Of a stretch of DNA of 64,000 nucleotides, positions 42,813 through 52,875 are shown piece by piece. The stretch comes from Bifidobacterium pseudocatenulatum DSM 20438 = JCM 1200 = LMG 10505. Its GTDB lineage: Bacteria > Actinomycetota > Actinomycetes > Actinomycetales > Bifidobacteriaceae. The DNA lies in the NCBI RefSeq assembly GCF_001025215.1, contig NZ_AP012330.1, positions 124,001 to 188,000 on the forward strand, given 5' to 3'. The translations under genes and the position numbers were made by a program. The notes below the pieces were generated by a model. That model searched no databases and had not been told where the DNA came from. It saw only the letters and a program-made list of their open reading frames with translations. Every line of letters starts with the position of its first letter. Position 1 is the first letter of the stretch.

Positions 42813-42878
42813 CAGACCACAGTTGTGGTCTGCCATGAAGATCGACAATACTTCAAAAACAATGTCGGTCTTCATGGC
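42813..42878 (+). other. Two strong stem-loops between binding-protein and permease genes
   Basis: CAGACCACA/TGTGGTCTG (42813-42832) is followed at once by a 16-bp stem, GCCATGAAGATCGACA with TGTCGGTCTTCATGGC (42832-42878), with one G-T pair. They lie in a 297-bp gap without a gene. Such structures often protect the upstream mRNA, keeping binding protein in excess over permease. Confidence 0.7.
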
Positions 42879-43002
42879 GGATTTCAACGGCCGCACGAGA
42901 CGGAATCGCACTTCCAAACGCATATCCAATCGCTTGGCCATTTATGTCGAAAACCCCGAACGATTCAAGAGAGAGTCGCCAAAAGTGTTCCAAGGAGGGA
43001 AT

Positions 43003-43929
43003 ATGACTACTGTTTCCAAGAACGCTGCGCCAGTGAAGACGCATCGTTCCAAGGCCAAGGCGGAGGCAACCCGTCGTGGCCTGCTGTATGCGCTGCCTGA
43101 TTGGCTGATGATCATCATGCTGTTCTTCGTGCCAATCGTACTGCTCGTCATCATGGCCGGTTCCCGCTGGTCGTTGATGGGCGGTAACCGTGGTTGGAAT
43201 TTCCCTGAGAATTTCGTCAAGGTTTTCGAAAATAAACTGCTCGGACAGTCGGTGTTGTTCACACTTGAATACACCGTGATCGTCACGATTTTCCTGCTGG
43301 TGCTCGGCCTTGGCCTGGCGCTGATCGTGCAGGAAAGCACCAAGTGGAACAATATGCTGCGCACGTGCTTCCTGCTGCCGTCCGCAACCGGTCTCGCCTC
43401 TGCTTCGCTGCTGTTCTACGCGCTGTACTCCCCGCAGGTGGGCCCCGTCACCAAGATCCTGAGCTTCTTCGGATTGATGGATGAGGGCGGCTCCGTGCTC
43501 GCCACCGGCCAGAGCGCGCTGTGGGCCACCATTATTGTGATCGTCTGGCGTTTCTCCGGCTACTACATGCTGCTCATGATGATCGGCCTGCAGGCCATTC
43601 CGGGCGACCTGTATGAGGCCGCGCGCATGGACGGTGCTGGCACGTGGCGCATTTTCCGTTCCATCACCCTGCCGCTGATGAAGCCGACCATCGTGATGTG
43701 CCTGATCTACTGCGTCACCGGTTCCATCCTCGCGTTCGACCAGTTCTTCATTCTGACCAAGGGCGGTCCGAACAATTCCACCATGACCGTGGTGCAGCTT
43801 ATCTACAACTTCGCATTCGATTCCAAGAAGGATCTGGGCATGGCGGCCGCACTGTCGCTGATCGTGCTTGCGGCCCTCGTGGTGATCAATTCCATCCAGA
43901 TGCGCGGTATGCGCGACAACACCAAGTGA
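43003..43929 (+). CDS. Sugar ABC transporter permease (MalF type)
   Basis: This 308-residue permease has six membrane helices and the EAA coupling motif YEAARMDGAGTWRIFRSITLP near residues 205-225. The ATG follows CAAGGAGGGA; the longer upstream frame includes the stem-loop region and is not coding. It forms the channel with the next gene. No cognate ATPase is in the operon, so a shared MsiK-type ATPase encoded elsewhere is expected, as is usual for bifidobacterial sugar importers. Confidence 0.95.
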   Translation: MTTVSKNAAPVKTHRSKAKAEATRRGLLYALPDWLMIIMLFFVPIVLLVIMAGSRWSLMGGNRGWNFPENFVKVFENKLLGQSVLFTLEYTVIVTIFLLVLGLGLALIVQESTKWNNMLRTCFLLPSATGLASASLLFYALYSPQVGPVTKILSFFGLMDEGGSVLATGQSALWATIIVIVWRFSGYYMLLMMIGLQAIPGDLYEAARMDGAGTWRIFRSITLPLMKPTIVMCLIYCVTGSILAFDQFFILTKGGPNNSTMTVVQLIYNFAFDSKKDLGMAAALSLIVLAALVVINSIQMRGMRDNTK

Positions 43930-43948
43930 GCAAGGGGAGGGAACTCAC

Positions 43949-44767
43949 ATGACTACTCCATTGTGGAAGCGCGTAATCGTCTATATTCTCGAAGGTCTGC
44001 TGGCTCTGGTCTTCATTTCGCCGCTGATCTGGGTGGTGGTCTGCTCGTTCAGTCCGCAGCCTGGTTCCGCACAATCCAAGGGCTGGGGTGTGAACAACTA
44101 TCTGACGTTGTTCGGCTACCAGGAAGGCCTGCCGAAGTACCTGTTCAACTCGGTGGTGGTGACGTTGGTCGCCGTGGTGTTCTCCGTGGTGGTGTGCACG
44201 CTCGCAGGCTATTCGTTCTCCCGTTTCGACTATCCGGGCCGCAATCTCGGATTCATGGTGACGCTGTCCATTTTGATGGTACCGTATGCGTCTCTGCTGA
44301 TTCCGCTGATGGTGTGGTACAAGGATATTGGTCTGAACGATTCCTTGCTGGGTGTCGGTTTGGTTATTACCTTGTTCCAGCTGCCGATGAGCACGTTCAT
44401 CATGCGTAATGCTTTCGATGCGATTCCGAAGGATATGGAAGAGGCCGCCATGGTCGATGGCTGCAACTCCCTGCAGTCGTTGATTAAGATTCTGGTGCCG
44501 GTCGTCAAGCCGTCGATGGTCACTGTCGGTCTGCTTGCTTTCCTTGAGGCTTGGAACAATTTCATGATTCCGCTGTACCTGTCGAGTTCGTCGAACGCCA
44601 CGCTGCCGCTCGCTTTGGTGAACATGCGTCAGCAGACTATGGGCGTCATTGATTACGGTGCCACCGAAGCTGGCGTCGTAATTCTGATGATCCCCGCAGC
44701 CATCCTCTTCCTAGCCCTCCAGAAGTACTACGTCAAAGGGTTTATGGCTGGAGCCGTCAAGGGCTGA
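43949..44767 (+). CDS. Sugar ABC transporter permease (MalG type)
   Basis: This 272-residue permease has six helices and the EAA motif MEEAAMVDGCNSLQSLIKILVP near residues 165-185. It pairs with the preceding permease. GGGGAGGG lies before the ATG. Its last codons overlap one copy of a 16-bp direct repeat and the first arm of a stem-loop separating it from the hydrolase gene. Confidence 0.95.
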   Translation: MTTPLWKRVIVYILEGLLALVFISPLIWVVVCSFSPQPGSAQSKGWGVNNYLTLFGYQEGLPKYLFNSVVVTLVAVVFSVVVCTLAGYSFSRFDYPGRNLGFMVTLSILMVPYASLLIPLMVWYKDIGLNDSLLGVGLVITLFQLPMSTFIMRNAFDAIPKDMEEAAMVDGCNSLQSLIKILVPVVKPSMVTVGLLAFLEAWNNFMIPLYLSSSSNATLPLALVNMRQQTMGVIDYGATEAGVVILMIPAAILFLALQKYYVKGFMAGAVKG

Positions 44768-44869
44768 CACCTGGCGATGTCAGCCCTTGGGAGACAGCCC
44801 AGTGGACTGTTTCCAGGCTCCGGCCTGAGCAGAACCGAAGGCGGAGTAGCCAAGAGCCGTCAAGGGCTG
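44751..44869 (+). repeat. Direct repeat and stem-loop between permease and hypBA1
   Basis: GAGCCGTCAAGGGCTG occurs at 44751-44766 and again at 44854-44869. The first copy overlaps a hairpin AAGGGCTGAC/GTCAGCCCTT (44759-44788). The segment looks like a small duplication and may tune read-through into the hydrolase gene. Confidence 0.7.
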
Positions 44870-44897
44870 GCGAAGTCCTTAATCTTAAGGAAATATC

Positions 44898-46871
44898 ATG
44901 AATGTAACTATTACTTCTCCTTTCTGGAAGCAGCGTCGCGACCAGATCGTTGAATCCGTCATTCCCTATCAGTGGGGTGTGATGAATGATGAGATTGCCA
45001 CTGAAGTTCCGGATGATCCGGCTGGCAATCAGCTTGCCGATAATAAAAGTCATGCCGTGGAGAATCTGCGTATCGCAGCCGGTGATGAGACCGGTGAATT
45101 TCATGGCATGGTCTTCCAGGATTCTGACATATATAAGTGGTTGGAGGAAGCGGCTTACGCACTGTCGTATCATCCTGATCCGCAATTGCGGGAACTGTGC
45201 GATAAAACCGTCGACCTCATCGCACGTGCGCAACAATCGGACGGATATTTGGACACTCCGTACCAAATCAAAACCGGTGAATGGGCGCATCGTGAGCGTT
45301 TCACACTGATTCAGCAAAGCCATGAAATGTATGTCATGGGCCACTATATTGAGGCTGCTGTCGCCTATCATGAGGTGACCGGTAACCAGCAGGCGCTTGA
45401 CGTGGCGTGCCGTATGGCGGATTGCATCGATGCCAATTTCGGCCCGGAGGACGGCAAGATCCACGGTGCTGATGGACATCCGGAAATCGAATTGGCGTTG
45501 GCGAAGCTGTATGATGCGACCGGTGAGGAGCGCTATCTGAATCTGGCGCGGTATCTCATCGACGTGCGTGGTCAGGATCCGCAGTTCTACGCCAAGCAGA
45601 TCGCCGCTGTCGACAACGACTACATTTTCCGGGATCTGGGATTCTACAAGCCCACGTACTTCCAAGCCGCGCAGCCGGTGCGCGAGCAGCAGACCGCTGA
45701 CGGCCATGCTGTGCGCGTGGCCTATTTATGCACTGGAATCGCACATGTGGCGCGTATTACCGGCGATCAGGGCTTGCTGGATGCGGCGCATCGTTTTTGG
45801 AACAACATCGTGTCGAAACGCATGTATGTAACGGGTGCGATCGGTTCCACACATGTGGGGGAGTCGTTCACGTACGATTACGATCTGCCGAACGACACCA
45901 TGTATGGCGAAACGTGCGCTTCTGTGGCGATGAGCATGTTTGCCCGCCAAATGCTTCTGTTGGAACCGAATGGTGAATATGCCGACGTGCTTGAGCGTGA
46001 GCTGTTCAATGGTGCCATCGCGGGCATCAGCCTTGATGGCAAGCAGTATTACTATGTGAATGCGTTGGAGACTTCGCCGGACGGTTTGGACAATCCGGAT
46101 CGGCATCATGTGCTTTCGCATCGTGTCGATTGGTTTGGCTGCGCATGCTGCCCAGCTAATGTCGCGCGATTGATCGCGTCGGTGGACCGTTATGTGTATA
46201 CCGAACGTGACGGCGGTCGCACGGTGCTCGCTCACCAGTTCATTGCGAATCAGGCAAGTTTTGATTCCGGGTTGCATGTGGAGCAGCGTTCCGATTTTCC
46301 GTGGAACGGTCATATTGAGTACATGGTGGAATTGCCCGCTGAGGCGGCTGATTCGGTACGTTTCGGCGTGCGTATTCCCACATGGTCGGCTGATTCCTAT
46401 GCGCTGACATGCGATGGTGTTGCTGTGAAGACGGCTCCGGAAAACGGTTTCGTATATTTCGCAGTTGCTCCGGGAACTGCATTGCATGTGGTGCTGGATC
46501 TTGATATGGCAGTGCGATTGGTGCGTGCCAACTCTCATGTGCGTTGCGATGCAGGTCGTGTTGCGGTGATGCGCGGTCCGCTCGTCTATTGCGCGGAGCA
46601 AGCCGATAATGCCGGCGATCTGTGGACGTACCGTCTTGCTGATGGCGTGGATGTCGCGGATGCCACGGTTACTTTCGAGAGTGATTTGCTTGGAGGTGTT
46701 GACGCGGTGACGTTGCCTGCCGTTCGTGAGGCTGCGGATGCCGTGGACGCCCCGTTGTACATGTCCGCTCAGCGTGACGCCTCAGATGAGCGGACGTCGC
46801 TCAAGCTGGTGCCCTACTACGCATGGGCCAACCGCGAACTCGGCCAAATGAACGTGTGGTTGCGCAGCTAA
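44898..46871 (+). CDS. hypBA1: GH127 beta-L-arabinofuranosidase HypBA1
   Basis: This 657-residue cytoplasmic enzyme splits Araf-beta-1,2-Araf to L-arabinose. The zinc-thiolate site of B. longum HypBA1 is present at identical numbering: Glu322 (VGESF), Glu338 and Cys340 (YGETC), and Cys415, Cys417 and Cys418 (FGCACCPA). Cys417 is the nucleophile and Glu322 the acid/base in the characterised enzyme. No signal peptide is present. It acts after the importer encoded upstream and the surface enzymes encoded downstream. A bipartite hairpin terminator follows. Confidence 0.96.
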   Translation: MNVTITSPFWKQRRDQIVESVIPYQWGVMNDEIATEVPDDPAGNQLADNKSHAVENLRIAAGDETGEFHGMVFQDSDIYKWLEEAAYALSYHPDPQLRELCDKTVDLIARAQQSDGYLDTPYQIKTGEWAHRERFTLIQQSHEMYVMGHYIEAAVAYHEVTGNQQALDVACRMADCIDANFGPEDGKIHGADGHPEIELALAKLYDATGEERYLNLARYLIDVRGQDPQFYAKQIAAVDNDYIFRDLGFYKPTYFQAAQPVREQQTADGHAVRVAYLCTGIAHVARITGDQGLLDAAHRFWNNIVSKRMYVTGAIGSTHVGESFTYDYDLPNDTMYGETCASVAMSMFARQMLLLEPNGEYADVLERELFNGAIAGISLDGKQYYYVNALETSPDGLDNPDRHHVLSHRVDWFGCACCPANVARLIASVDRYVYTERDGGRTVLAHQFIANQASFDSGLHVEQRSDFPWNGHIEYMVELPAEAADSVRFGVRIPTWSADSYALTCDGVAVKTAPENGFVYFAVAPGTALHVVLDLDMAVRLVRANSHVRCDAGRVAVMRGPLVYCAEQADNAGDLWTYRLADGVDVADATVTFESDLLGGVDAVTLPAVREAADAVDAPLYMSAQRDASDERTSLKLVPYYAWANRELGQMNVWLRS

Positions 46872-46980
46872 ACAAAAGAAAGACTTGCTACCCGGCGCTA
46901 TGAGTGCCATGGTGCCGGGAAGCGGGTGAGCGCGGCGTGATCGATTGGAGCCGAATGCGCCGCGCTGACTGGAATGAGAG

Positions 46981-47013
46981 ACCGGCTGCCCCTTATGGGG
47001 TGGCCGGTTTTGT
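46981..47013 (+). terminator. Rho-independent terminator of hypBA1
   Basis: ACCGGC-TGCCCC pairs with GGGG-TGGCCGGT around TTAT, followed by TTTTG. A second hairpin, CCCGGC/GCCGGG, lies just upstream near 46891-46920. Confidence 0.8.
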
Positions 47014-47040
47014 CATAGCCCCTAGTATAAGACGGGAAAA

Positions 47041-47148
47041 TGCGAAAACTTTCCTTTTCGCATAAAAGCCATCGTATGGCAGTTCACTTAGAAAGCATTG
47101 GAGAAAACTGAAAGAAAATTTGCGAAACCGTATTCGCGTCATGTATTC
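47041..47148 (+). promoter_or_regulatory. LacI-type operators and promoter of hypBA2
   Basis: TGCGAAAA and TTTTCGCA (47041-47062) form a palindrome, and TGCGAAACCGTATTCGCG (47121-47138) a second one. TTGCGA at 47120 and TATTCT at 47143 fit -35 and -10 elements 17-18 bp apart, so the second site would block polymerase. The half-sites match those before the importer operon. Confidence 0.65.
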
Positions 47149-47198
47149 TTGAAATGTCGGTGGACGCTCCAATCTCATGTCCATCGCACGACTCTCAT

Positions 47199-47270
47199 TC
47201 CTACAGAAAGAAAGTTGGATGCCAGGGAACGAGCCTTGGCAACCAAGGGCCAACGATGGTCCATGTAGGA
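47199..47270 (+). other. Leader structure that could mask the hypBA2 ribosome site
   Basis: TCCTACA (47199-47205) is complementary to TGTAGGA (47264-47270), the latter being part of the TAGGAGGA ribosome site. A nested hairpin GCCTTGG/CCAAGGG lies between. This may regulate translation; it is prediction by eye only. Confidence 0.35.
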
Positions 47271-47277
47271 GGAATTG

Positions 47278-50200
47278 ATGACACCATCAACAAGGAAGAA
47301 AGGGATTGTCACGTCATTGGGCGTGCTGACGGCAGTGGCCACACTGTTGTCTGGCGGTGTGATGACCGCATACGCCAATGACGCGCTGGCCAATCCGAAC
47401 TCTGCCATGGGGTATCCGAGTTTCAAGGGGGCCGCCGACCCGATTCCGGGCACCGGCGTCGCTTTCGATCCCTCGACAAGCTACCTCAAGCAGGTGTTCG
47501 ATGCGGATGTTGCCAACGGTGCCGGAACCGACACCGCACACGACTTCTGGATCGACAAGATGCTGACGCGCACAGGCACCGCACCAAACGGTACCGGCAC
47601 CAACGATGCTGGCGACTACAACTATGCGGGCGCAGACAAGAACGAATACCTGTTCTCACGTGGCCGTGCCGCATTCATGTACACGCATACGCCGGAAGCA
47701 CTTGGTTTCGTAGGAGATGTCGCATACTGGGATCAGACCGGCAACGACGGCTTTACCGTTGAGGTAAGCATTGGCGGTTCCAAGCAGACCCTGCGCGAGA
47801 ACACCGACAAGCGCAAGCAGACGCCAAGCTACTTCACCACGGAATTCACCAACGGCGACAAGACCATTACCGTCACCGAAGTCAAGTACATCACCTACAC
47901 CAATGTGATGGTCGCGAATTTCACCATCACCAGCACCACCGGCGGTGACGTAACGCTGACAGCAGCCTCGCCATTCGCACAAGACGGCAATGACGGCGAC
48001 ACTGAACTGACCGGTCGCTTCAATGTGAAGAACGATCTGACCACCATCTATCCACGGTTCTCCGGCAACGGTTTCACCGTAAAGGACGGCAAACTCGCTT
48101 CCACCCTCACCTTGGAAGCGAACGTGCCACAAACCACCAAGCTGCAGCTTGGCCTGATCGCCAACGAGTTGCCGGACTCCACCGCGGAATACGAAGCCCG
48201 ATTCAACGGCGATCTCACCGATCCGGCCGCTTCCTACAAGGATTCCGTGACCACCTACAACCAGTGGTGGGTCGATAACATTCCTTACGTGGAAACCCAG
48301 GAACACAATATCGACAAAACCGTGTTCTACCGCTGGTGGCTGAGCCGTTTCAACATGTTGGATGCCAATATGCCGGGCAATACGTTCCAGTATCCGACCT
48401 CCATCGAAGGCGTGCTCGGATACAACAACCAGATCGTGCTGACATCCGGCATGTTCATCAACGACACCAAGTGGTTCCGTAACGCCGAATACTCGTACGG
48501 CACTTGGGTGTCGGCCGGGCAGACAGCCAAGAAAGGCCAGTCCGGGTATTACTACTACCACGACAATCCGGGCGATCCAGCCAATTGGAACCACAGCTAC
48601 ACGCAGTACATCACCAAGGCCGGTTGGGACTCCTACAAGGTGCACGGCGGCCCGTCATCATTGGCTGAAGCGTTGGGTGATTACGGTTCCGAAGATGTCA
48701 AAGGTCTGCTCAATTCGCAAAGCGAGCCAGACAGCAACGACAACCAGAATAGCAACGGCAACAAGCTGATCGACTGGTCGTGGTGGTCCATGACCGGCAA
48801 CGATGCCGACGCGGTGTCGTTCTCCGAACCCGGTCGTTCCGGCCAGCGTATGGACCGTGCCGACGGTTCCGCCAACATGTGGGCCAACGCCAATGCCGCC
48901 GCGCAAGCATACAAGGCTGCCGGAGACACCGAAAAAGCCGCTGAAATGCAGCAGATCGCCGACGCCATCAAGCAGGATGTGCTCGACAACCTGTGGGATT
49001 CCGACAGCAAACTGCTGCTGCACAAGTGGCTGAACGACGGTCAATTCGCGAAATACAAGGAACTCAACAACTACTATCCGTATTCCGAAGGTCTGATGCC
49101 GATCGGCAATGATGATTACGATAGTGCGTTGCGCTTGTTCGAAGATGCCGACGAATTCCCGATTTTCCCGTTCTTCACCGCGAATCAGGCAGACAAGAAG
49201 GCGCTGAATTTCCCAGGATCAAACAATTTCTCCATTATCAATGCAACTCCGCTGCTGCAAATCTATTCTGCGGGAATCCGTGATTATAATGCTGCAGACA
49301 ACGGATATATCACGAACGAATCGTTCAAGAAACTGCTGTATTGGGTGGCGTTCTCGCATTATCAGGGAGGCGACAACCAGTATCCGGACCAGAACGAATT
49401 CTGGAATATGGATAATAATTCCGCAGGAAGCACGATTCCGGAGAAGAACGCCGACGCCAGCAAGAACGGTGGAAAGATCACCTACCGTTCCTGGATTCAC
49501 CACACCCAGCTTGGCACCACCAACTGGACGATTGTGGAAGACGTGGCAGGTATGGTTCCGCGTGAAGACAACAAGATTGAACTCAATCCGATCGAGATTC
49601 CCGGTTGGAACCACTTCACCGTCAACAACCTGAGCTACCACGGGCAGGATCTGTCGATCGTATGGAACAACGACGGCACCTACAACGCTCCGAAGGGATA
49701 TACCCTGTATGTGGACGGCAACGCCGTGTTCACCTCCGATAAGCTCGCCCACCTCATCTACGATCCGGCCAGTGGAACCGTTGAGGTTGCCGATGATTCC
49801 GGAGCGGTGATCACCGGCGCGACCACCGCCACCATGCCGAACGCCAACGAAGTGACCTACGCATCGAACAGCAGGGTTACGCAGATCTTCGCGCAGTCCG
49901 GACAGAACGTGGACGAAGCGTCCAAGAGCCAGGCCAACGTGGCCAAGGACGCCGATGTGGAAGCCACTTACGAAACCAAGGGATACCCGGCAACCAATGC
50001 AGTGGACGGCAAGAACGTGATGGAATCCTTCTGGGGCACCAAGGGATCCAAGAACGCCAAGGATTCGCTGACCGTAACGTTCAAGAATGGCGTGCAGAAC
50101 ATCGACGACGTGCGTTTGTACTTCTACCAGACCTCGTCCAGCCAGACGATTGCCGGCTACAGTGAGCCGTCGGTGTACACGCTTGAATATCAGGATGAGG

Positions 50201-52860
50201 CCGGCGCATGGCATGTCCTGCCGAACCAGGTGCGTACGCCTACTTACGCGGGAGCCAACTACAACCGCGTGCAGTTCTCCAAGGTCGTGGCCAAAGCCAT
50301 TCGTGCCACCTTCACTCCGCAAGCAGGTCAGGCCATTGGCTTGAAGGAGATTCAGGCCTACGAAACCGACATTGTGCCGGAAGGCGAACCTACGAACCAG
50401 GCGCCAAGCGTTGACGCCTACATTGCCAGCAGCACCTCGTCCGGTGCGCAGCTGGTGGGCACGGTGAAGGACGACGGCCTGCCGTCTGACACGCTCACCA
50501 CCACATGGGAGCAGGTGTCTGGCCCTGAAAACGGCGAAGCGAAGTTCGTCGACGCAACCGCTGCCAACACTACGGTCACGTTCAACCGTGAGGGTGACTA
50601 TGTGCTCAAACTCACCGCATTCGACGGTGAGAAGACCGGTTTCAAGGAAGTCACCGTTCACGGCATTCCTTCCGACGGCACGGTGAATGTGGCTTCACAG
50701 TCCACTGCGAGCGCCAGCTTCACCAATCCATATCAGGCGAAGGACAATGCCAAGAAGGTTATCGACGGTCAGGTGTTGTATACCAATACTCCGAATGAGA
50801 CCTGGAATAATTGGGGTGACAATACCGGTACCGAGCCGTGGCTGCAGCTTGCCTGGGATGGCACTGTTCCGTTGAAGAAGGCGAAGCTGTTCTTCTGGAC
50901 TGACGGTGGCGGTGTGCCGATGGTCAAGTCGTGGAAGTTGCAGTATGCGGATGAGAATGGCGATTGGCAGGATGTGAAGCTTGCCGCCGGCCAGTCTTAT
51001 ACCACGATGCAGGGTGAAGGCAATGAGGTTCGTTTTGCCGAAACGGTGGAGACGAACAAGTTGCGTGTGCTGTTCCCGAAGGGTGCCATTGTTGGTGCTA
51101 CCGAATTTGAGGCGTATGCGCTTGATCCGGTGAGCGTGGATGGCGTGAATCGTATGGTGCAGACTGGCAGCAAGGCTGCCGATGTGAATCTGCCGAAGAC
51201 GGTGAGTGCCAGCTATACGGACGGTTCCCGTCGTGACTTGAGTGTTGCGTGGGATGCCATCACTGACGATCAGCTTGCTTCCGATAGCGAGTTTGCGGTT
51301 TCCGGAACGGTTATTGGCGCGCTCGCTGGAACCAAGGCCACTATTGGCGTGCGTTCCGACGCGCAGTCTCAGACTGCTGGTGCGGCTCAGCCGATCGAAC
51401 AGACGGTGTACCAGAATTCCAAGTCGGTGGCTTTGCCGTCTGTGGTTCCGGTGCGATTCCCCAATGGCATGCTTGACGATCGCACGGTTATGTGGGATGA
51501 GGCAAGTGTTGCCGGCGTCAGGTTGGACACCATCGGCGATTATGAGGTGTCCGGCACGGCTGAGGGTTCAAGCTCGCAGGCCAAGATTACAGTGCATGTG
51601 GTCGCCGATCCGAATGGTGGTGCCGATCCTGATCCTGAGCCGACGCCGGATCCCAAGCCGGAGCCCGATACTCCGTTGACTGGTTGGATTGAAGGCAGGG
51701 CCATTGACACCACGGTGAGTGCCGAGGCGAGCTGGTCTCCGGCTTCCGGCAAGCTCAACGATGGTGTGCTGGTTGACGATACGTGGCCGTCTGATGATGA
51801 CGCCGATGTGAATGGCCGCGTGTGGGGCAGCTGGGGTCAAGCTTCCGCTGGCATGTACGCGCAGTACACCTGGAGCAAGGAAGCCACCGTCGATTCCAGC
51901 CGTGTGCAGTTCTGGGCCAACTTCGCGGAGCGTAATGATGCCAAGGGTGGTTTGGATGTTCCGGACAGCTGGAAGATTCAGTACTTGGCTTCTGATGGTA
52001 TATGGAAGGATGTGGAGAATGCGCAATACTCCACCGTGCGTAATTCCCCGGCCTCACGTGCCTCTGACGATGCTCAAGGCTGGAGCGTGGCCACATTCAC
52101 TCCGGTGAAGACCACGTCGTTGCGCTTGGTGCTTGATCCGCCGACCGCCGAGGGCGTCACCTTCGGTCTGGCGGTTGCCGAGTGGGGCGTGCATGCTGCG
52201 GAAAGCACTCCTGATCCGGAACCGACTCCTGACCCGGATCCAACCCCTGATCCGGAACCAAGCGTGGACAAGAGCAGGCTCGAATCCACCATCAACGCAG
52301 CCGGTTCCGTGCAACAAGCTAATTTCACGCCGAACAGCTGGAAGGCATTCTCCGAAGCCATGGGTAACGCTCAAAAGGTGTATGCGGACGAGAGCGCCAC
52401 CCAGGATCAGGTGGATGCGGCCATCAAGCAGCTTGAAGAAGCCCAGCAGACACTGGTGAAGAAAGCCGACACCACTGAGTTGAAGACGGTTCTTGACCAG
52501 GCACAGGGCGTCAGCGGTGACCTCTACACCGAAGCCAGCGCCAAGAAGTTGGCTGAAGCAGTGGATGCCGCCTCCAAGGTGCTGAACGATGAGAACGCCA
52601 CCCAAGCTGATGCGGATGCCGCAGTCAAGCAGCTGACCGAGGCCATCGCCGGACTTGAACTCAAGCCAGCACCGAAGCCGGACGACGACAAGACCGACCC
52701 CAAGCCGAATGCCAAGCCTGGAAACAAGCCGGTTTCCAAGTCTGAAGTCAGTGCCGCAATCAGCAGCACCGGCAGCAATGTCATCGGCATCGCCGTCGTA
52801 GGAATGATCGTCCTGCTGACGGGAGCCGCCATCATGCTGACGCGCCGCAACCGCGACTAG
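47278..52860 (+). CDS. hypBA2: GH121 beta-L-arabinobiosidase HypBA2, cell-surface
   Basis: This 1860-residue enzyme releases beta-arabinobiose from Hyp-linked arabinans. Residues Glu377 (TSIEG), Asp509 (TGNDADA) and Glu707 (QNEFW) correspond, with a constant offset of six, to Glu383, Asp515 and Glu713 of B. longum HypBA2. It has a signal peptide (about 1-35) and a GH121 catalytic barrel. Accessory domains follow: a CBM-like discoidin domain (about 880-1040), a PKD-like domain, a second discoidin domain, two Big_4 Ig domains and a third discoidin-like domain flanked by Pro-Asp-Glu linkers. Two FIVAR repeats, then ISSTGSN and a membrane helix with basic end NRD anchor it. The start ATG has TAGGAGGA. 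Confidence 0.96.
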   Translation: MTPSTRKKGIVTSLGVLTAVATLLSGGVMTAYANDALANPNSAMGYPSFKGAADPIPGTGVAFDPSTSYLKQVFDADVANGAGTDTAHDFWIDKMLTRTGTAPNGTGTNDAGDYNYAGADKNEYLFSRGRAAFMYTHTPEALGFVGDVAYWDQTGNDGFTVEVSIGGSKQTLRENTDKRKQTPSYFTTEFTNGDKTITVTEVKYITYTNVMVANFTITSTTGGDVTLTAASPFAQDGNDGDTELTGRFNVKNDLTTIYPRFSGNGFTVKDGKLASTLTLEANVPQTTKLQLGLIANELPDSTAEYEARFNGDLTDPAASYKDSVTTYNQWWVDNIPYVETQEHNIDKTVFYRWWLSRFNMLDANMPGNTFQYPTSIEGVLGYNNQIVLTSGMFINDTKWFRNAEYSYGTWVSAGQTAKKGQSGYYYYHDNPGDPANWNHSYTQYITKAGWDSYKVHGGPSSLAEALGDYGSEDVKGLLNSQSEPDSNDNQNSNGNKLIDWSWWSMTGNDADAVSFSEPGRSGQRMDRADGSANMWANANAAAQAYKAAGDTEKAAEMQQIADAIKQDVLDNLWDSDSKLLLHKWLNDGQFAKYKELNNYYPYSEGLMPIGNDDYDSALRLFEDADEFPIFPFFTANQADKKALNFPGSNNFSIINATPLLQIYSAGIRDYNAADNGYITNESFKKLLYWVAFSHYQGGDNQYPDQNEFWNMDNNSAGSTIPEKNADASKNGGKITYRSWIHHTQLGTTNWTIVEDVAGMVPREDNKIELNPIEIPGWNHFTVNNLSYHGQDLSIVWNNDGTYNAPKGYTLYVDGNAVFTSDKLAHLIYDPASGTVEVADDSGAVITGATTATMPNANEVTYASNSRVTQIFAQSGQNVDEASKSQANVAKDADVEATYETKGYPATNAVDGKNVMESFWGTKGSKNAKDSLTVTFKNGVQNIDDVRLYFYQTSSSQTIAGYSEPSVYTLEYQDEAGAWHVLPNQVRTPTYAGANYNRVQFSKVVAKAIRATFTPQAGQAIGLKEIQAYETDIVPEGEPTNQAPSVDAYIASSTSSGAQLVGTVKDDGLPSDTLTTTWEQVSGPENGEAKFVDATAANTTVTFNREGDYVLKLTAFDGEKTGFKEVTVHGIPSDGTVNVASQSTASASFTNPYQAKDNAKKVIDGQVLYTNTPNETWNNWGDNTGTEPWLQLAWDGTVPLKKAKLFFWTDGGGVPMVKSWKLQYADENGDWQDVKLAAGQSYTTMQGEGNEVRFAETVETNKLRVLFPKGAIVGATEFEAYALDPVSVDGVNRMVQTGSKAADVNLPKTVSASYTDGSRRDLSVAWDAITDDQLASDSEFAVSGTVIGALAGTKATIGVRSDAQSQTAGAAQPIEQTVYQNSKSVALPSVVPVRFPNGMLDDRTVMWDEASVAGVRLDTIGDYEVSGTAEGSSSQAKITVHVVADPNGGADPDPEPTPDPKPEPDTPLTGWIEGRAIDTTVSAEASWSPASGKLNDGVLVDDTWPSDDDADVNGRVWGSWGQASAGMYAQYTWSKEATVDSSRVQFWANFAERNDAKGGLDVPDSWKIQYLASDGIWKDVENAQYSTVRNSPASRASDDAQGWSVATFTPVKTTSLRLVLDPPTAEGVTFGLAVAEWGVHAAESTPDPEPTPDPDPTPDPEPSVDKSRLESTINAAGSVQQANFTPNSWKAFSEAMGNAQKVYADESATQDQVDAAIKQLEEAQQTLVKKADTTELKTVLDQAQGVSGDLYTEASAKKLAEAVDAASKVLNDENATQADADAAVKQLTEAIAGLELKPAPKPDDDKTDPKPNAKPGNKPVSKSEVSAAISSTGSNVIGIAVVGMIVLLTGAAIMLTRRNRD

Positions 52861-52875
52861 CGCTAGCAATTGCTC

